64,000 nucleotides of DNA from Segatella copri (GTDB lineage: Bacteria > Bacteroidota > Bacteroidia > Bacteroidales > Bacteroidaceae). The stretch covers positions 743,501-807,500 of the forward strand of contig NZ_CP137557.1 of the NCBI RefSeq assembly GCF_019249655.2. The letters are read 5' to 3'. A program made the position numbers and the translations under genes. The notes under the pieces are model-generated. The model was not told the DNA's origin. It ran no database searches and worked only from the letters and a program-made list of their open reading frames with translations. Positions 1 to 10,378 of this stretch are shown here, piece after piece (positions within the stretch are counted from its first letter, which is position 1; the number at the start of each line of letters is the position of its first letter).

Positions 1-2422
1 TATTAACAACAGGAGCACCATTCTCAGATACACCATTCAAGTCGGTAATCTCGTTCTTGTTGTAAGTGAAGTTGTATGTCATGGTCCAGAACCAGTCCTT
101 GGTCTGGATAGCACGCCAGGTAATAGCTGCTTCAACACCGGTATTCTTCAAGGAACCGATGTTCTGCCATGCCTGGTTCTTGTAACCTGCCATAGAAGAA
201 AGTGGAGCATAGTTCAACAGATCGGTAGTCTTTCTGTAGTACCAATCTACGCTACCAGACAATCTCTGATCCATGATGCCCCAATCCAAACCTACGTTGT
301 AGGTAGAGGTTGTTTCCCACTTCAAGTCAGGACGGTAGTTATTTGGTCTGTAAAGTTCACCCTCACCAGTAACTGGATAGAAACCATTTGTACCAGTGCT
401 GATAGAATAAGAAGGAATCCACTCATAGTCACCGATAGAACCAGCCTGCTGACCTGTCTTACCATAACCCAGACGGAGTTTCAAGTCAGACAACCAGTTA
501 GCGTTCTTCAGGAATGCTTCTTCGTTAGCCTTCCATGCAAAGGCGAATGATGGGAACCATGCCCAGTGCTCCTTGAAACGTGAAGAACCATCATCACGAA
601 CGGTTGCTGTCAGGAAGTAACGGTCGAGCAATGTGTAGTTGGCACGTCCGAAGAAAGATACCAGGTAGCTTTCGCTCTTCTCGCTATATGGAGTATGAGG
701 ACGCTCTGTGCCAGCAAGACTTGCATCGTTATTTGTATCTTGATAATAGCCTACATAGTCATTGTTCTTGCTGCGCCAGAAGTGCTGCCACTCATAACCA
801 GCCATAATGTCGAAGTGATGAATCTTGTTGAAATCCTTGTAGTACTGAGCGTAAGCACTCAAAGAGAGGTTGCGCTTCAGAATTTCCTCACCACCGTAGC
901 TACCATAGTACATTGCGCTTGTGCAAGATGAAGCAAATGACTGGCTCTGGCGACCCTTTGAGATATCTGCACCCAAGGTTGCATGCAATCTCAAGTCCTC
1001 GAAACCGTGTACCTTATAGTCGATGTCTGCACTACCGATGAATGAACGGCTGTGAGCAATCTGACTGCCCTGATCCAGCAAAGACAGAGGGTTAGGCATC
1101 TGTGTGGTGCTGTCATAAGTGAAAGGCCATGTATTGTCACCAAATTCTGCTTTCTTTGACCACTGGAAATAGCAACCATAGTTGTAGAGAGTCTCTTTCA
1201 TATAGCTGCCCAACTGATTCTTGTGGTATTGAGATGTAAACTTGTATGGATCCTGAGTAGGGTCCATTCTTACAGCTGATGATACTACAGAACCATCAGT
1301 ATATAAGGTTCTTGCATACATACCCTTGGCATTCAGGTTCAATGTCAAGTGATCCTGGAAGAATGATGGGTTCAAGTTCAAAGATGCTGTAGCACGTTTG
1401 AAGTCTGATGTCTTTATGATACCCTGCTGGTCTGTATAACCTACAGAAACACGGTATGGGAGAGACTTAGCTGCGCCAGAAACTGTAATGTTGTGGTCGT
1501 GGCTGATAGCTGTACGGTAAATCAGGTCCTGCCAGTTGGTGTTGGCTGTACCCAGTGCGCTATAAGCTTCACTGTCTTTGCCATACAGTCTTTCCACATT
1601 TGCACGGAACTCGTCAGCGCTAAGAACATCAACCGTGTTCTTCTTCTCGCTGATGGTTACGCTACCAGAGTAAGAAACGGTAGGCTTCTGACCCTTGCGA
1701 CCCTTCTTGGTTGTAATGATGATGACACCGTTAGAACCGCGGGAACCATAAATAGCAGTTGCAGAAGCATCTTTCAAGACACTGAAAGACTCAATATCCT
1801 GTGGGTTAACTACAGAAAGGAGGTTAGAAAGACCCTTAACACCATCGTTGTCCATTGCCAGACCATCGATAACGATCAATGGGTCGTTAGATGCGTTCAA
1901 AGAAGAACCACCACGAACACGGATCTTGGCACCACCACCAGGGGTACCATCGTTGCTGGTAATGTTTACACCGGCAACCTTACCAGTAAGCATATCCTGT
2001 GCGTTAACAACCACACCCTTATTCTTAGAATCAGGTTTGATAGCTGTAACAGAACCGGTTAAGTCAGACTTCTTAGCCACACCATAACCGATGACAACGA
2101 CTTCGTTCAAAGCCTTTGAATCATCACTCATAGTAATGTTCATCTCTTTAGAAGCCTTCACGGTCTGTGGAGTCATTCCCAGATAGGTGAAAGTAAGGTT
2201 GGTACCTGGAGCTGCGTCAACAGAGAAGTTACCATCCATGTCGGTAATACCTACTGCCTTACCGTTCACTGTAATGGTAGCACCCATGACTGGTTCACCG
2301 GAAGCATCCTTCACGTGTCCCTTAATCGCATTAGTCTGCGCAAAGGAACTTGCTGTCAGAAGCAGACCACCTGCGAGGGTCAATGCTCTGAGAGGCAATT
2401 TAAATTTTACCTGCTTCATCAT
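1..2422 (-). CDS. SusC-family TonB-dependent outer-membrane transporter (5' part, runs off the left edge)
   Basis: About 807 codons of a SusC/RagA protein are readable on the minus strand from ATG at 2422, and the 3' end lies outside the window. A signal peptide ends near SSFAQ. It is followed by a carboxypeptidase-regulatory-like domain (about residues 30-110), a short linker with NEVVVIGYG, the TonB plug (DLTGSV, IRVRGGSSLN, DASATAIYGSRG) and the start of the beta barrel. The frame stays open to position 1. SusC proteins import oligosaccharides across the outer membrane with a SusD lid, which should lie just to the left. The divergent LacI gene and the shared operator at 2613 suggest a starch or maltodextrin substrate; this is inference from context. 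Confidence 0.93.
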   Translation of the reverse strand, partial: MMKQVKFKLPLRALTLAGGLLLTASSFAQTNAIKGHVKDASGEPVMGATITVNGKAVGITDMDGNFSVDAAPGTNLTFTYLGMTPQTVKASKEMNITMSDDSKALNEVVVIGYGVAKKSDLTGSVTAIKPDSKNKGVVVNAQDMLTGKVAGVNITSNDGTPGGGAKIRVRGGSSLNASNDPLIVIDGLAMDNDGVKGLSNLLSVVNPQDIESFSVLKDASATAIYGSRGSNGVIIITTKKGRKGQKPTVSYSGSVTISEKKNTVDVLSADEFRANVERLYGKDSEAYSALGTANTNWQDLIYRTAISHDHNITVSGAAKSLPYRVSVGYTDQQGIIKTSDFKRATASLNLNPSFFQDHLTLNLNAKGMYARTLYTDGSVVSSAVRMDPTQDPYKFTSQYHKNQLGSYMKETLYNYGCYFQWSKKAEFGDNTWPFTYDSTTQMPNPLSLLDQGSQIAHSRSFIGSADIDYKVHGFEDLRLHATLGADISKGRQSQSFASSCTSAMYYGSYGGEEILKRNLSLSAYAQYYKDFNKIHHFDIMAGYEWQHFWRSKNNDYVGYYQDTNNDASLAGTERPHTPYSEKSESYLVSFFGRANYTLLDRYFLTATVRDDGSSRFKEHWAWFPSFAFAWKANEEAFLKNANWLSDLKLRLGYGKTGQQAGSIGDYEWIPSYSISTGTNGFYPVTGEGELYRPNNYRPDLKWETTSTYNVGLDWGIMDQRLSGSVDWYYRKTTDLLNYAPLSSMAGYKNQAWQNIGSLKNTGVEAAITWRAIQTKDWFWTMTYNFTYNKNEITDLNGVSENGAPVVN

Positions 2423-2548
2423 TTTGCTTGATTTTTAAGTTTATGTTTATAATTATATTTAAATTCGTAGTTGAATATCATTGTTAGTCTCTGGCCTTGT
2501 TTTATAAAAAAATAGGTCGAGGTTTTGCGTTGCTTATTCTTTCTGGGT

Positions 2549-2557
2549 GCAAATTTA
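2549..2557 (-). promoter_or_regulatory. -7 box of the left-edge susC promoter
   Basis: Read on the minus strand this is TAAATTTGC, matching the Bacteroidota -7 consensus TAnnTTTG. It lies 55 nt from the near end of the palindrome at 2613-2624. No TTTG -33 element is seen 19-21 nt upstream, which fits an activator-dependent promoter. The leader to the ATG is about 125 nt. Confidence 0.6.
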
Positions 2558-2612
2558 CAGTGTTTTTCGATACAATGCACTATTTTTTAGTTAATTCCGT
2601 TATTTCTTATGC

Positions 2613-2624
2613 GCAAACGTTTGC
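2613..2624. promoter_or_regulatory. LacI-family operator, site 1 (divergent)
   Basis: This is a perfect 12-bp palindrome, GCAAACGTTTGC, of the shape bound by LacI/GalR regulators (central CG). It sits between divergent susC and lacI-type genes, 55 nt from the susC -7 box and 56 nt from the regulator's -7 box. The near-equal arms suggest one bound dimer acts on both promoters. Confidence 0.8.
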
Positions 2625-2680
2625 ACTTGATTTGCTTGATATTAATCAAGTAAAAAGGTACAAGATAACGGATATTTGTC

Positions 2681-2689
2681 TAATTTTGC
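2681..2689 (+). promoter_or_regulatory. -7 box of the LacI-type regulator/transporter promoter
   Basis: TAATTTTGC matches TAnnTTTG and starts 56 nt after the palindrome at 2613-2624. The predicted leader before the ATG at 2709 is very short. No clear -33 element is present. Confidence 0.6.
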
Positions 2690-2708
2690 AGCGTAACTTA
2701 GAAACAAC

Positions 2709-3734
2709 ATGAACGAAAATAACAATATAACAATGAAGGATATTGCTCGCGACCTGGGGGTAAGCATCGCCACGGTGAGCCGAGCATTGAAGGACAGTCC
2801 GAGAATCAGTGCTGCCCAGAAGGAGCGTATTCAAGCATACGCACGTGAACATAACTTCTATCCGAACATCATCGGCGAGGCACTTCGCCACAGCAGGGTG
2901 CAGCCGATGAAGGTAATCGGAGTTATCATCCCCGAGATGGTTCACTATTATTTTATGTCTATCCTCTCGGGAATAGAGGAGGAGGCGAGAGCCAGGGGAT
3001 ATCGTGTGATGGTGGCGCAGAGCAAGGAACGATACGACCGAGAGGTGGCTATCTGTGAAGACTTCTATAAGAATAAGGTGTGTGGCATCATCGTTTCGCA
3101 GGCAAAGGATACCAAGCAGTATGACCATTTCGAGAAGTTGATGGACAATGGTGTGCCGCTCGTCTTCATCGACCGAATCTGTACGGGGGTGAACTGCTCC
3201 AGAGTGGTGGTGGATGACTACATGGGTGCCTTCACCGCCGTGACCCATCTCATTGATACGGGCTGCAAGAAGATAGCCTTCTATGGTTCGCCAATGAACA
3301 TGGAGATTTCCAAAAACAGATACAACGGTTACCATGATGCCATCGTGAAGCATGGACTTACCGAGAACCCTGACTGGGTGAGAATCTGCGATAACCGTGC
3401 GCAGGCTGAGGCTATCACGCCTGAAATCCTGGAGCAGGATGAAGTGCCGGATGCTTTCTTCGCCATCAATGACGATACCGCCATCGGCATCCTCTATACC
3501 GCCAAGCGCATGGGATACGCTGTGCCTGATGACATCAGTATCTGCGGTTTTACCAATGGCGACCGTGCCAAGGCGAGCGACCCGATGCTTACCACCGTGG
3601 AACAGCGAGGCGTAGCAGTGGGCGAGGAAGCAGCAAATATCCTCTTCGGACAGGTGGAGGGATCCATCCAGAAGGATGATGTGGAGAAAAGAGTGGTGAG
3701 AACCCGACTTGTGGTAAGAGGAACTACGAGATAA
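2709..3734 (+). CDS. LacI-family transcriptional regulator (starch/maltose block)
   Basis: This 341-residue protein has the standard LacI/GalR layout. A helix-turn-helix lies at about residues 8-30 (MKDIARDLGVSIATVSRAL). A hinge helix follows near residue 55 (IGEALRH), and a periplasmic-binding-protein-like sensor domain spans about 70-335 (VIGVIIPEM, GIIVSQA, FFAINDDTAIG, CGFTNGD). Its gene probably forms an operon with the sugar transporter 46 nt downstream. Operators of the type it should bind lie in front of its own promoter, the divergent susC, the GH77 and the GH97 genes. The fixed 55-56 nt spacing to -7 boxes argues for an activating role. Maltose or a related glucoside as effector is an inference from the neighbours. 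Confidence 0.93.
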   Translation: MNENNNITMKDIARDLGVSIATVSRALKDSPRISAAQKERIQAYAREHNFYPNIIGEALRHSRVQPMKVIGVIIPEMVHYYFMSILSGIEEEARARGYRVMVAQSKERYDREVAICEDFYKNKVCGIIVSQAKDTKQYDHFEKLMDNGVPLVFIDRICTGVNCSRVVVDDYMGAFTAVTHLIDTGCKKIAFYGSPMNMEISKNRYNGYHDAIVKHGLTENPDWVRICDNRAQAEAITPEILEQDEVPDAFFAINDDTAIGILYTAKRMGYAVPDDISICGFTNGDRAKASDPMLTTVEQRGVAVGEEAANILFGQVEGSIQKDDVEKRVVRTRLVVRGTTR

Positions 3735-3780
3735 GCTTGAACTTTGAACACCGAACATTGAAATTTAAAATAACAACAAT

Positions 3781-5094
3781 ATGACACAAAAACCTGATTT
3801 GAGTTTCTGGAAGCTCTGGAACCTGAGCTTCGGTTTCTTCGGGGTACAGATTGCCTACGCCCTTCAGAGCGCCAACATCTCCCGAATCTTTGCAACGTTG
3901 GGTGCTGACCCACACAACTTGAGTTATTTCTGGATTCTCCCTCCATTGATGGGAATCCTGGTACAGCCTATCGTAGGTACGCTGAGTGATAAGACCTGGT
4001 GCCGATTCGGTCGCCGCATCCCTTATCTCTTCGTGGGTGCCACGATTGCTGTCCTCGTGATGTGCCTGCTGCCGAATGCCGGTTCGCTGGGCCTTACCGT
4101 GAGCGGAGCCATGCTCTTCGGCTTGATTGCCCTGATGTTTCTGGATACGAGCATCAACATGGCGATGCAGCCTTTCAAGATGCTGGTGGGCGATATGGTG
4201 AACGAGAAGCAGAAGGCGAAGGCTTACTCTATCCAGAGTTTCCTCTGCAATGCCGGCTCTGTGGCTGGATACATCTTCCCGTTCCTCTTTACCTTCCTGG
4301 GTATCAAGAATGTGGCAGAACAAGGCGTTGTGCCTGATTCCGTTATCTGGTCGTTCTATGTGGGTGCTGCCATCCTGATTCTCTGTGTTATCTACACCAC
4401 GATGAAGGTAAAGGAGTGGAATCCGCAGCAGTATGCGGAGTATAATGGTGTAGCTGGCGATGTGGAAAAGGAAGAAGAGGGTAAGGCCGATTGGATTACG
4501 CTCTTGAAGAATGCGCCATCTACCTTCTGGAAGGTGGGACTGGTACAGTTCTTCTGCTGGGCTGGCTTCCTCTATCTCTGGAACTATTCTACCGGTGCCA
4601 TCGCCGAAACCGTTTGGAATACCACCGACCCTAAGTCGGCTGAATTCCAGGAGGCAGGCAACTGGGTGGGCATCCTCTTTGCCGTACAGGCTGTGGGCAG
4701 CGTGCTTTGGGCTGTGGTGCTTCCTCAGTTCAAAAACACCAAAATGGCTTATAGCGTGAGCTTGCTGATTGGTGGTGTGGGCTTCGCTCTTATTCCATTC
4801 CTGCACGACCAATACTTGCAGTTTATCCCATTCCTGATGATTGGTGCGGGTTGGGCAGCCATGCTGGCAATGCCATTCACCTTTGTTACCAACGCCTTGC
4901 AGGGCTATGGTCACATGGGCGCTTATCTGGGCCTGTTTAACGGAACCATCTGTATTCCTCAGATTGTGGCAGCCATCTGTGGCGGCACCATCCTGAGCTT
5001 GATTGGTTCTCATCAGAGCGACATGATGATAGTGGCTGGTGTATTGCTCATCGCCGGTGCTTTATCTGTCAGCATCATCAAGGAAAAGAAATAA
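3781..5094 (+). CDS. SLC45/GPH-type MFS sugar transporter, probably maltose/maltooligosaccharide
   Basis: A 437-residue inner-membrane protein with about 12 hydrophobic segments and an N-terminus typical of Bacteroidota SLC45-like maltose carriers (FWKLWNLSFGFFGVQ, then a long NLSYFWILPPLMG segment). The cytoplasmic loop motif GTLSDKTWCRFGRRIP corresponds to the MFS loop 2-3 signature. It follows the LacI-type gene by 46 nt and precedes an amylomaltase gene, so it likely brings maltose or short maltodextrins from periplasm to cytoplasm for that enzyme. Substrate specificity is inferred from family and context. Confidence 0.88.
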   Translation: MTQKPDLSFWKLWNLSFGFFGVQIAYALQSANISRIFATLGADPHNLSYFWILPPLMGILVQPIVGTLSDKTWCRFGRRIPYLFVGATIAVLVMCLLPNAGSLGLTVSGAMLFGLIALMFLDTSINMAMQPFKMLVGDMVNEKQKAKAYSIQSFLCNAGSVAGYIFPFLFTFLGIKNVAEQGVVPDSVIWSFYVGAAILILCVIYTTMKVKEWNPQQYAEYNGVAGDVEKEEEGKADWITLLKNAPSTFWKVGLVQFFCWAGFLYLWNYSTGAIAETVWNTTDPKSAEFQEAGNWVGILFAVQAVGSVLWAVVLPQFKNTKMAYSVSLLIGGVGFALIPFLHDQYLQFIPFLMIGAGWAAMLAMPFTFVTNALQGYGHMGAYLGLFNGTICIPQIVAAICGGTILSLIGSHQSDMMIVAGVLLIAGALSVSIIKEKK

Positions 5095-5138
5095 GGCTTA
5101 TCAAGAACCATGAATAATGCCAGTCAAGGAAAACAAAT

Positions 5139-5150
5139 GCAAACGTTTGC
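5139..5150. promoter_or_regulatory. LacI-family operator, site 2 (amylomaltase), inside a 30-bp palindrome
   Basis: GCAAACGTTTGC is the core of a longer perfect palindrome spanning about 5130-5159 that ends in a T-rich run. It could therefore double as the terminator of the upstream transporter gene. It lies 55 nt upstream of the TAATTTCGC -7 box of the GH77 gene. Confidence 0.8.
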
Positions 5151-5205
5151 ATTTGTTTTTCCTCGATTTGTGCAAAAGAACCGTACTTGTTACGGATATT
5201 TTTGC

Positions 5206-5214
5206 TAATTTCGC
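5206..5214 (+). promoter_or_regulatory. -7 box of the amylomaltase promoter
   Basis: TAATTTCGC is a one-mismatch fit to TAnnTTTG. It starts 55 nt after the operator at 5139-5150 and 54 nt before the ATG at 5260. Confidence 0.5.
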
Positions 5215-5259
5215 ACCGGAAATAAAAATAATAAATAACTAACCTCTAAATGGAGTCTT

Positions 5260-7935
5260 ATGACAATTCATTTTAACATAGAATACAGAACCTTGTTCGG
5301 CGAGCAGCTCGTCTTGAACATTCAGAAGGAGGATGAGGAACTTAGGTTCCCGATGACCACTCTCAATGGCGAGAGATGGTCGTTTGACTGGTGTGTAGAA
5401 CAGCCAGCAAAGGCTTACACCTATTATTATAGTGTAGAGCGCGATGGCAGGGTGCTCAAGACCGAGTGGCTTCTCGTGAAGCATTGCCTGGAACTGAACG
5501 CCACCAAGGCGGATGAGTTCACCCTCTATGACAGTTGGAAGGTGATACCTGAGGATGCTTATCTTTACAGCAGTGCCTTTACCGATTGCATCAATCACCA
5601 GGCTCCAGAAGAACTGGCGATGCAGAACTGTGCCAAGACCGTACGCCTCATCGTGCGTGCCCCTCAGCTTCGTGATGGAGAAAGACTCGGAGTGGTGGGT
5701 GCCGACAATGTGCTGGGTGCATGGAATGCAGAAAAAATGCTGAAGATGACACAGCACACCTATAACGAATGGGTGGCAGATGTGGATGCTGTTCATCTGC
5801 AGACCGCTCACATGGAGTTCAAGTTTGTGGCTTACAACGAGAAGAAGGACCTGCTTTTCTGGGAAACAGGCATGAACCGCACCATCGACCTGCCGGAGAT
5901 GAAGGCTGGTGATGCCATCGCTTATGATCTGGACCAGGCTTTCTTTGCCCTCTACAACCGCAAGCTTGCCGGAACGCAGGTGCCAGTATTCTCCTTGCGC
6001 AGCGAGAAGAGTGCCGGCGTGGGCGACTTCGGCGACCTGAAGACCATGATAGACCTCGTGGCTTCTACCGGTCAGAAAGTTCTTCAGCTTCTGCCAATCA
6101 ATGATACTACCATCACCCATACCTGGACGGACAGTTATCCATATAGCTGCATCAGCGTCTTTGCCATCCATCCGATGTATGCCGATCTGAATGCGTTGCC
6201 AGCGTTGAAGGACAAGAAGGCTCGCGAGGAGGCAGAGAAGACCCGCAAGGAACTCAATGCCTTGCATCAGATTGATTATGAGAAGGTGAATGATTACAAG
6301 CAGAATTATCTGCAACAGATATTTGCACAGGAAGGTAAAAAGATGATGTCGGGAGCCGATTTCAAGGCTTTCATTCAGGATACACAACAGTGGCTCGTGC
6401 CTTACGCACAGTATTCTTACCTGCGCGACAAGAATGGCACTGCCGACTTCACTCAGTGGCCAGACCATAACATCTGGGATGAGGCTGAGCGCAAGGATTT
6501 GACCAACCCAGAAGCCGAGGCATACAAGAATGTGGAGTTCTTCTACTTCGTGCAGTTCATCCTGAACAAGCAGATGCAGGAGGCGCACGAACATGCCAAG
6601 GCGAAGGGCGTTATCCTGAAGGGTGATATTCCTATTGGCGTACATCGCCACAGCTGCGATGTCTGGATGGAGCCTAAGTACTTCAATCTGAACGGTCAGG
6701 CGGGTGCTCCACCTGATGATTTCTCTGTGAATGGTCAGAATTGGGGATTCCCTACTTACAACTGGGATGAGATGTTGAAGGACGGTTGCCAGTGGTGGAC
6801 CCGCCGCTTCCAGAATATGTCGAAGTTCTTTGATGCCTATCGCATCGACCATGTGCTCGGCTTCTTCCGCATCTGGGAAATCCCTGTGGATAGCGTGCAT
6901 GGTTTGCTCGGACAGTTTGCCCCAGCCCTCGGCATGACCCGTGAGGAGATTCAGAGCTACGGCTTGAACTTCCAGGAGGACAGATTCCTCCGTCCGTTCA
7001 TTACCGACTGGATATTGGACCGTATGTTCCATGAGCGTGCCGACGAAGTGAAGGAGAAGTATCTCGACCGCCTGGATGAGGAACGCTATCAGATGAAGAC
7101 TGAGGTAGATACCCAGCGCAAGGTGGAGGCTCTCTTTGCTGATGTGACAGAAGAGAAGGAAATCTGGTTGCGTGATGGCTTGTATGCCCTGATCAGCGAC
7201 GTGCTCTTCGTTCGCGACCGCAAGAACCCAGGACTCTTCCATCCACGTATCTCGGCACAGCTCGACTTTGTCTACGAGTCGCTCTATGATGTTGACAAGG
7301 CAGCATTCAATCGTCTTTATAACGACTACTTCTATCGCCGAAACAACCAGTTCTGGTATGGCGAGGCGATGAAGAAGTTGCCTAAGCTGGTTCAGGCTAC
7401 CCGCATGCTGGTTTGTGCCGAAGACCTGGGTATGGTACCTGATTGTGTGCCATGGGTGATGAACGAATTGAAGATATTGAGTCTGGAACTCCAGAGCATG
7501 CCAAAGGATCCATCGGTTAAGTTTGGTCATCTGAGCCGTAACCCATACCGCTCTGTCTGCACCATCTCCAGTCATGATATGCCTACCTTGCGTATGTGGT
7601 GGGACGAGAACATCTCCCGTACCCAGGAGTATTACAATACGATGCTCTATCGTGAAGGACCAGCTCCTCATCCGCTCCCAGGTTGGTTGGCAAGAGACAT
7701 CATCTCCCGCCATCTTACCTCTCCATCCATGCTCTGCGTATTGAGCGTACAGGATTGGCTTGCCATCGATGAAAAGCTCCGTTTGCCAGATGCCGATGCC
7801 GAGCGCATCAACATCCCAGCCAATCCAAAGCACTACTGGCGCTATCGCATGCACCTGAGTCTGGAAGAGTTGGCTGCCAGCAAGGAGTTCATGGAGAACA
7901 TCTCCGAACTGATAGCTCAGGGTGGCCGCAACTAA
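5260..7935 (+). CDS. malQ: 4-alpha-glucanotransferase (amylomaltase), GH77 with N-terminal CBM20-like modules
   Basis: An 891-residue cytoplasmic enzyme (no signal peptide) that disproportionates maltodextrins, releasing glucose. About 270 N-terminal residues form two CBM20-like beta domains (for example VVGADNVLGAWN near residue 150), giving the long MalQ/DPE2-type architecture. The GH77 barrel follows (PVFSLRSEKSAGVGDFGDL). Asp530 in YRIDHVLGFFRIW is the expected nucleophile and Glu721 in CAEDLGMVPD the expected acid/base. With the transporter upstream it forms the intracellular end of the starch pathway. It has its own promoter with a LacI-type operator. A 912-codon open frame on the opposite strand is a codon-usage shadow. 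Confidence 0.95.
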   Translation: MTIHFNIEYRTLFGEQLVLNIQKEDEELRFPMTTLNGERWSFDWCVEQPAKAYTYYYSVERDGRVLKTEWLLVKHCLELNATKADEFTLYDSWKVIPEDAYLYSSAFTDCINHQAPEELAMQNCAKTVRLIVRAPQLRDGERLGVVGADNVLGAWNAEKMLKMTQHTYNEWVADVDAVHLQTAHMEFKFVAYNEKKDLLFWETGMNRTIDLPEMKAGDAIAYDLDQAFFALYNRKLAGTQVPVFSLRSEKSAGVGDFGDLKTMIDLVASTGQKVLQLLPINDTTITHTWTDSYPYSCISVFAIHPMYADLNALPALKDKKAREEAEKTRKELNALHQIDYEKVNDYKQNYLQQIFAQEGKKMMSGADFKAFIQDTQQWLVPYAQYSYLRDKNGTADFTQWPDHNIWDEAERKDLTNPEAEAYKNVEFFYFVQFILNKQMQEAHEHAKAKGVILKGDIPIGVHRHSCDVWMEPKYFNLNGQAGAPPDDFSVNGQNWGFPTYNWDEMLKDGCQWWTRRFQNMSKFFDAYRIDHVLGFFRIWEIPVDSVHGLLGQFAPALGMTREEIQSYGLNFQEDRFLRPFITDWILDRMFHERADEVKEKYLDRLDEERYQMKTEVDTQRKVEALFADVTEEKEIWLRDGLYALISDVLFVRDRKNPGLFHPRISAQLDFVYESLYDVDKAAFNRLYNDYFYRRNNQFWYGEAMKKLPKLVQATRMLVCAEDLGMVPDCVPWVMNELKILSLELQSMPKDPSVKFGHLSRNPYRSVCTISSHDMPTLRMWWDENISRTQEYYNTMLYREGPAPHPLPGWLARDIISRHLTSPSMLCVLSVQDWLAIDEKLRLPDADAERINIPANPKHYWRYRMHLSLEELAASKEFMENISELIAQGGRN

Positions 7936-7963
7936 AATGTTGCAATAGCAAATGCAAAATCGT

Positions 7964-7975
7964 GCAAACGTTTGC
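7964..7975. promoter_or_regulatory. LacI-family operator, site 3 (GH97)
   Basis: A perfect GCAAACGTTTGC 28 nt after the amylomaltase stop. It lies 56 nt upstream of the TATCTTTGC -7 box of the GH97 gene, with the amylomaltase terminator hairpin in between. Confidence 0.8.
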
Positions 7976-7990
7976 ACCTTGATATACGGA

Positions 7991-8026
7991 AAAATACCCT
8001 CCCATTTAGCGGAGGGTATTTTTGTT
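7991..8026 (+). terminator. Terminator after the amylomaltase gene
   Basis: An inverted repeat ATACCCTCC / GGAGGGTAT with an 8-9 nt loop is followed directly by a T-rich run (TTTTTGTTTTTT). Confidence 0.85.
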
Positions 8027-8031
8027 TTTTG

Positions 8032-8040
8032 TATCTTTGC
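8032..8040 (+). promoter_or_regulatory. -7 box of the GH97 promoter
   Basis: TATCTTTGC matches TAnnTTTG exactly and begins 56 nt after the operator at 7964-7975. The region 19-21 nt upstream is the GC-rich terminator stem, so no normal -33 element exists and activation is likely needed. Confidence 0.65.
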
Positions 8041-8113
8041 ACTGTCTTAAGAATAAACAGATTATGATTAAGGTTAACTAACAAGGATTCAAAAAAACAA
8101 GAATAAGCAATAA

Positions 8114-10258
<2,145 letters not shown>

Positions 10259-10282
10259 TGATTAGGAACATAGAGAAGTAGA

Positions 10283-10322
10283 AGTTTAGGGAAGATGCAT
10301 ATTTCTTCCCTAAACTCCTTTT
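10283..10322 (+). terminator. Terminator between the GH97 and pullulanase genes
   Basis: A hairpin with arms AGTTTAGGGAAG and CTTCCCTAAACT (10283-10316) is followed by a CCTTTTCT run. It should reduce read-through into the pullulanase gene. Confidence 0.8.
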
Positions 10323-10378
10323 CTGTTCTATTTGGCAACTATCCATTTGAATATAGATTCAATTAACAATAATAGATA

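Noticed and set aside
5239..7977. A 912-codon open frame on the minus strand opposite the amylomaltase gene
   Set aside because: It is antisense to a clear GH77 gene, has no recognisable motifs, and arises from the codon bias of the sense strand. Similar long antisense frames (for example 30819-32942 over GH51) were rejected for the same reason.
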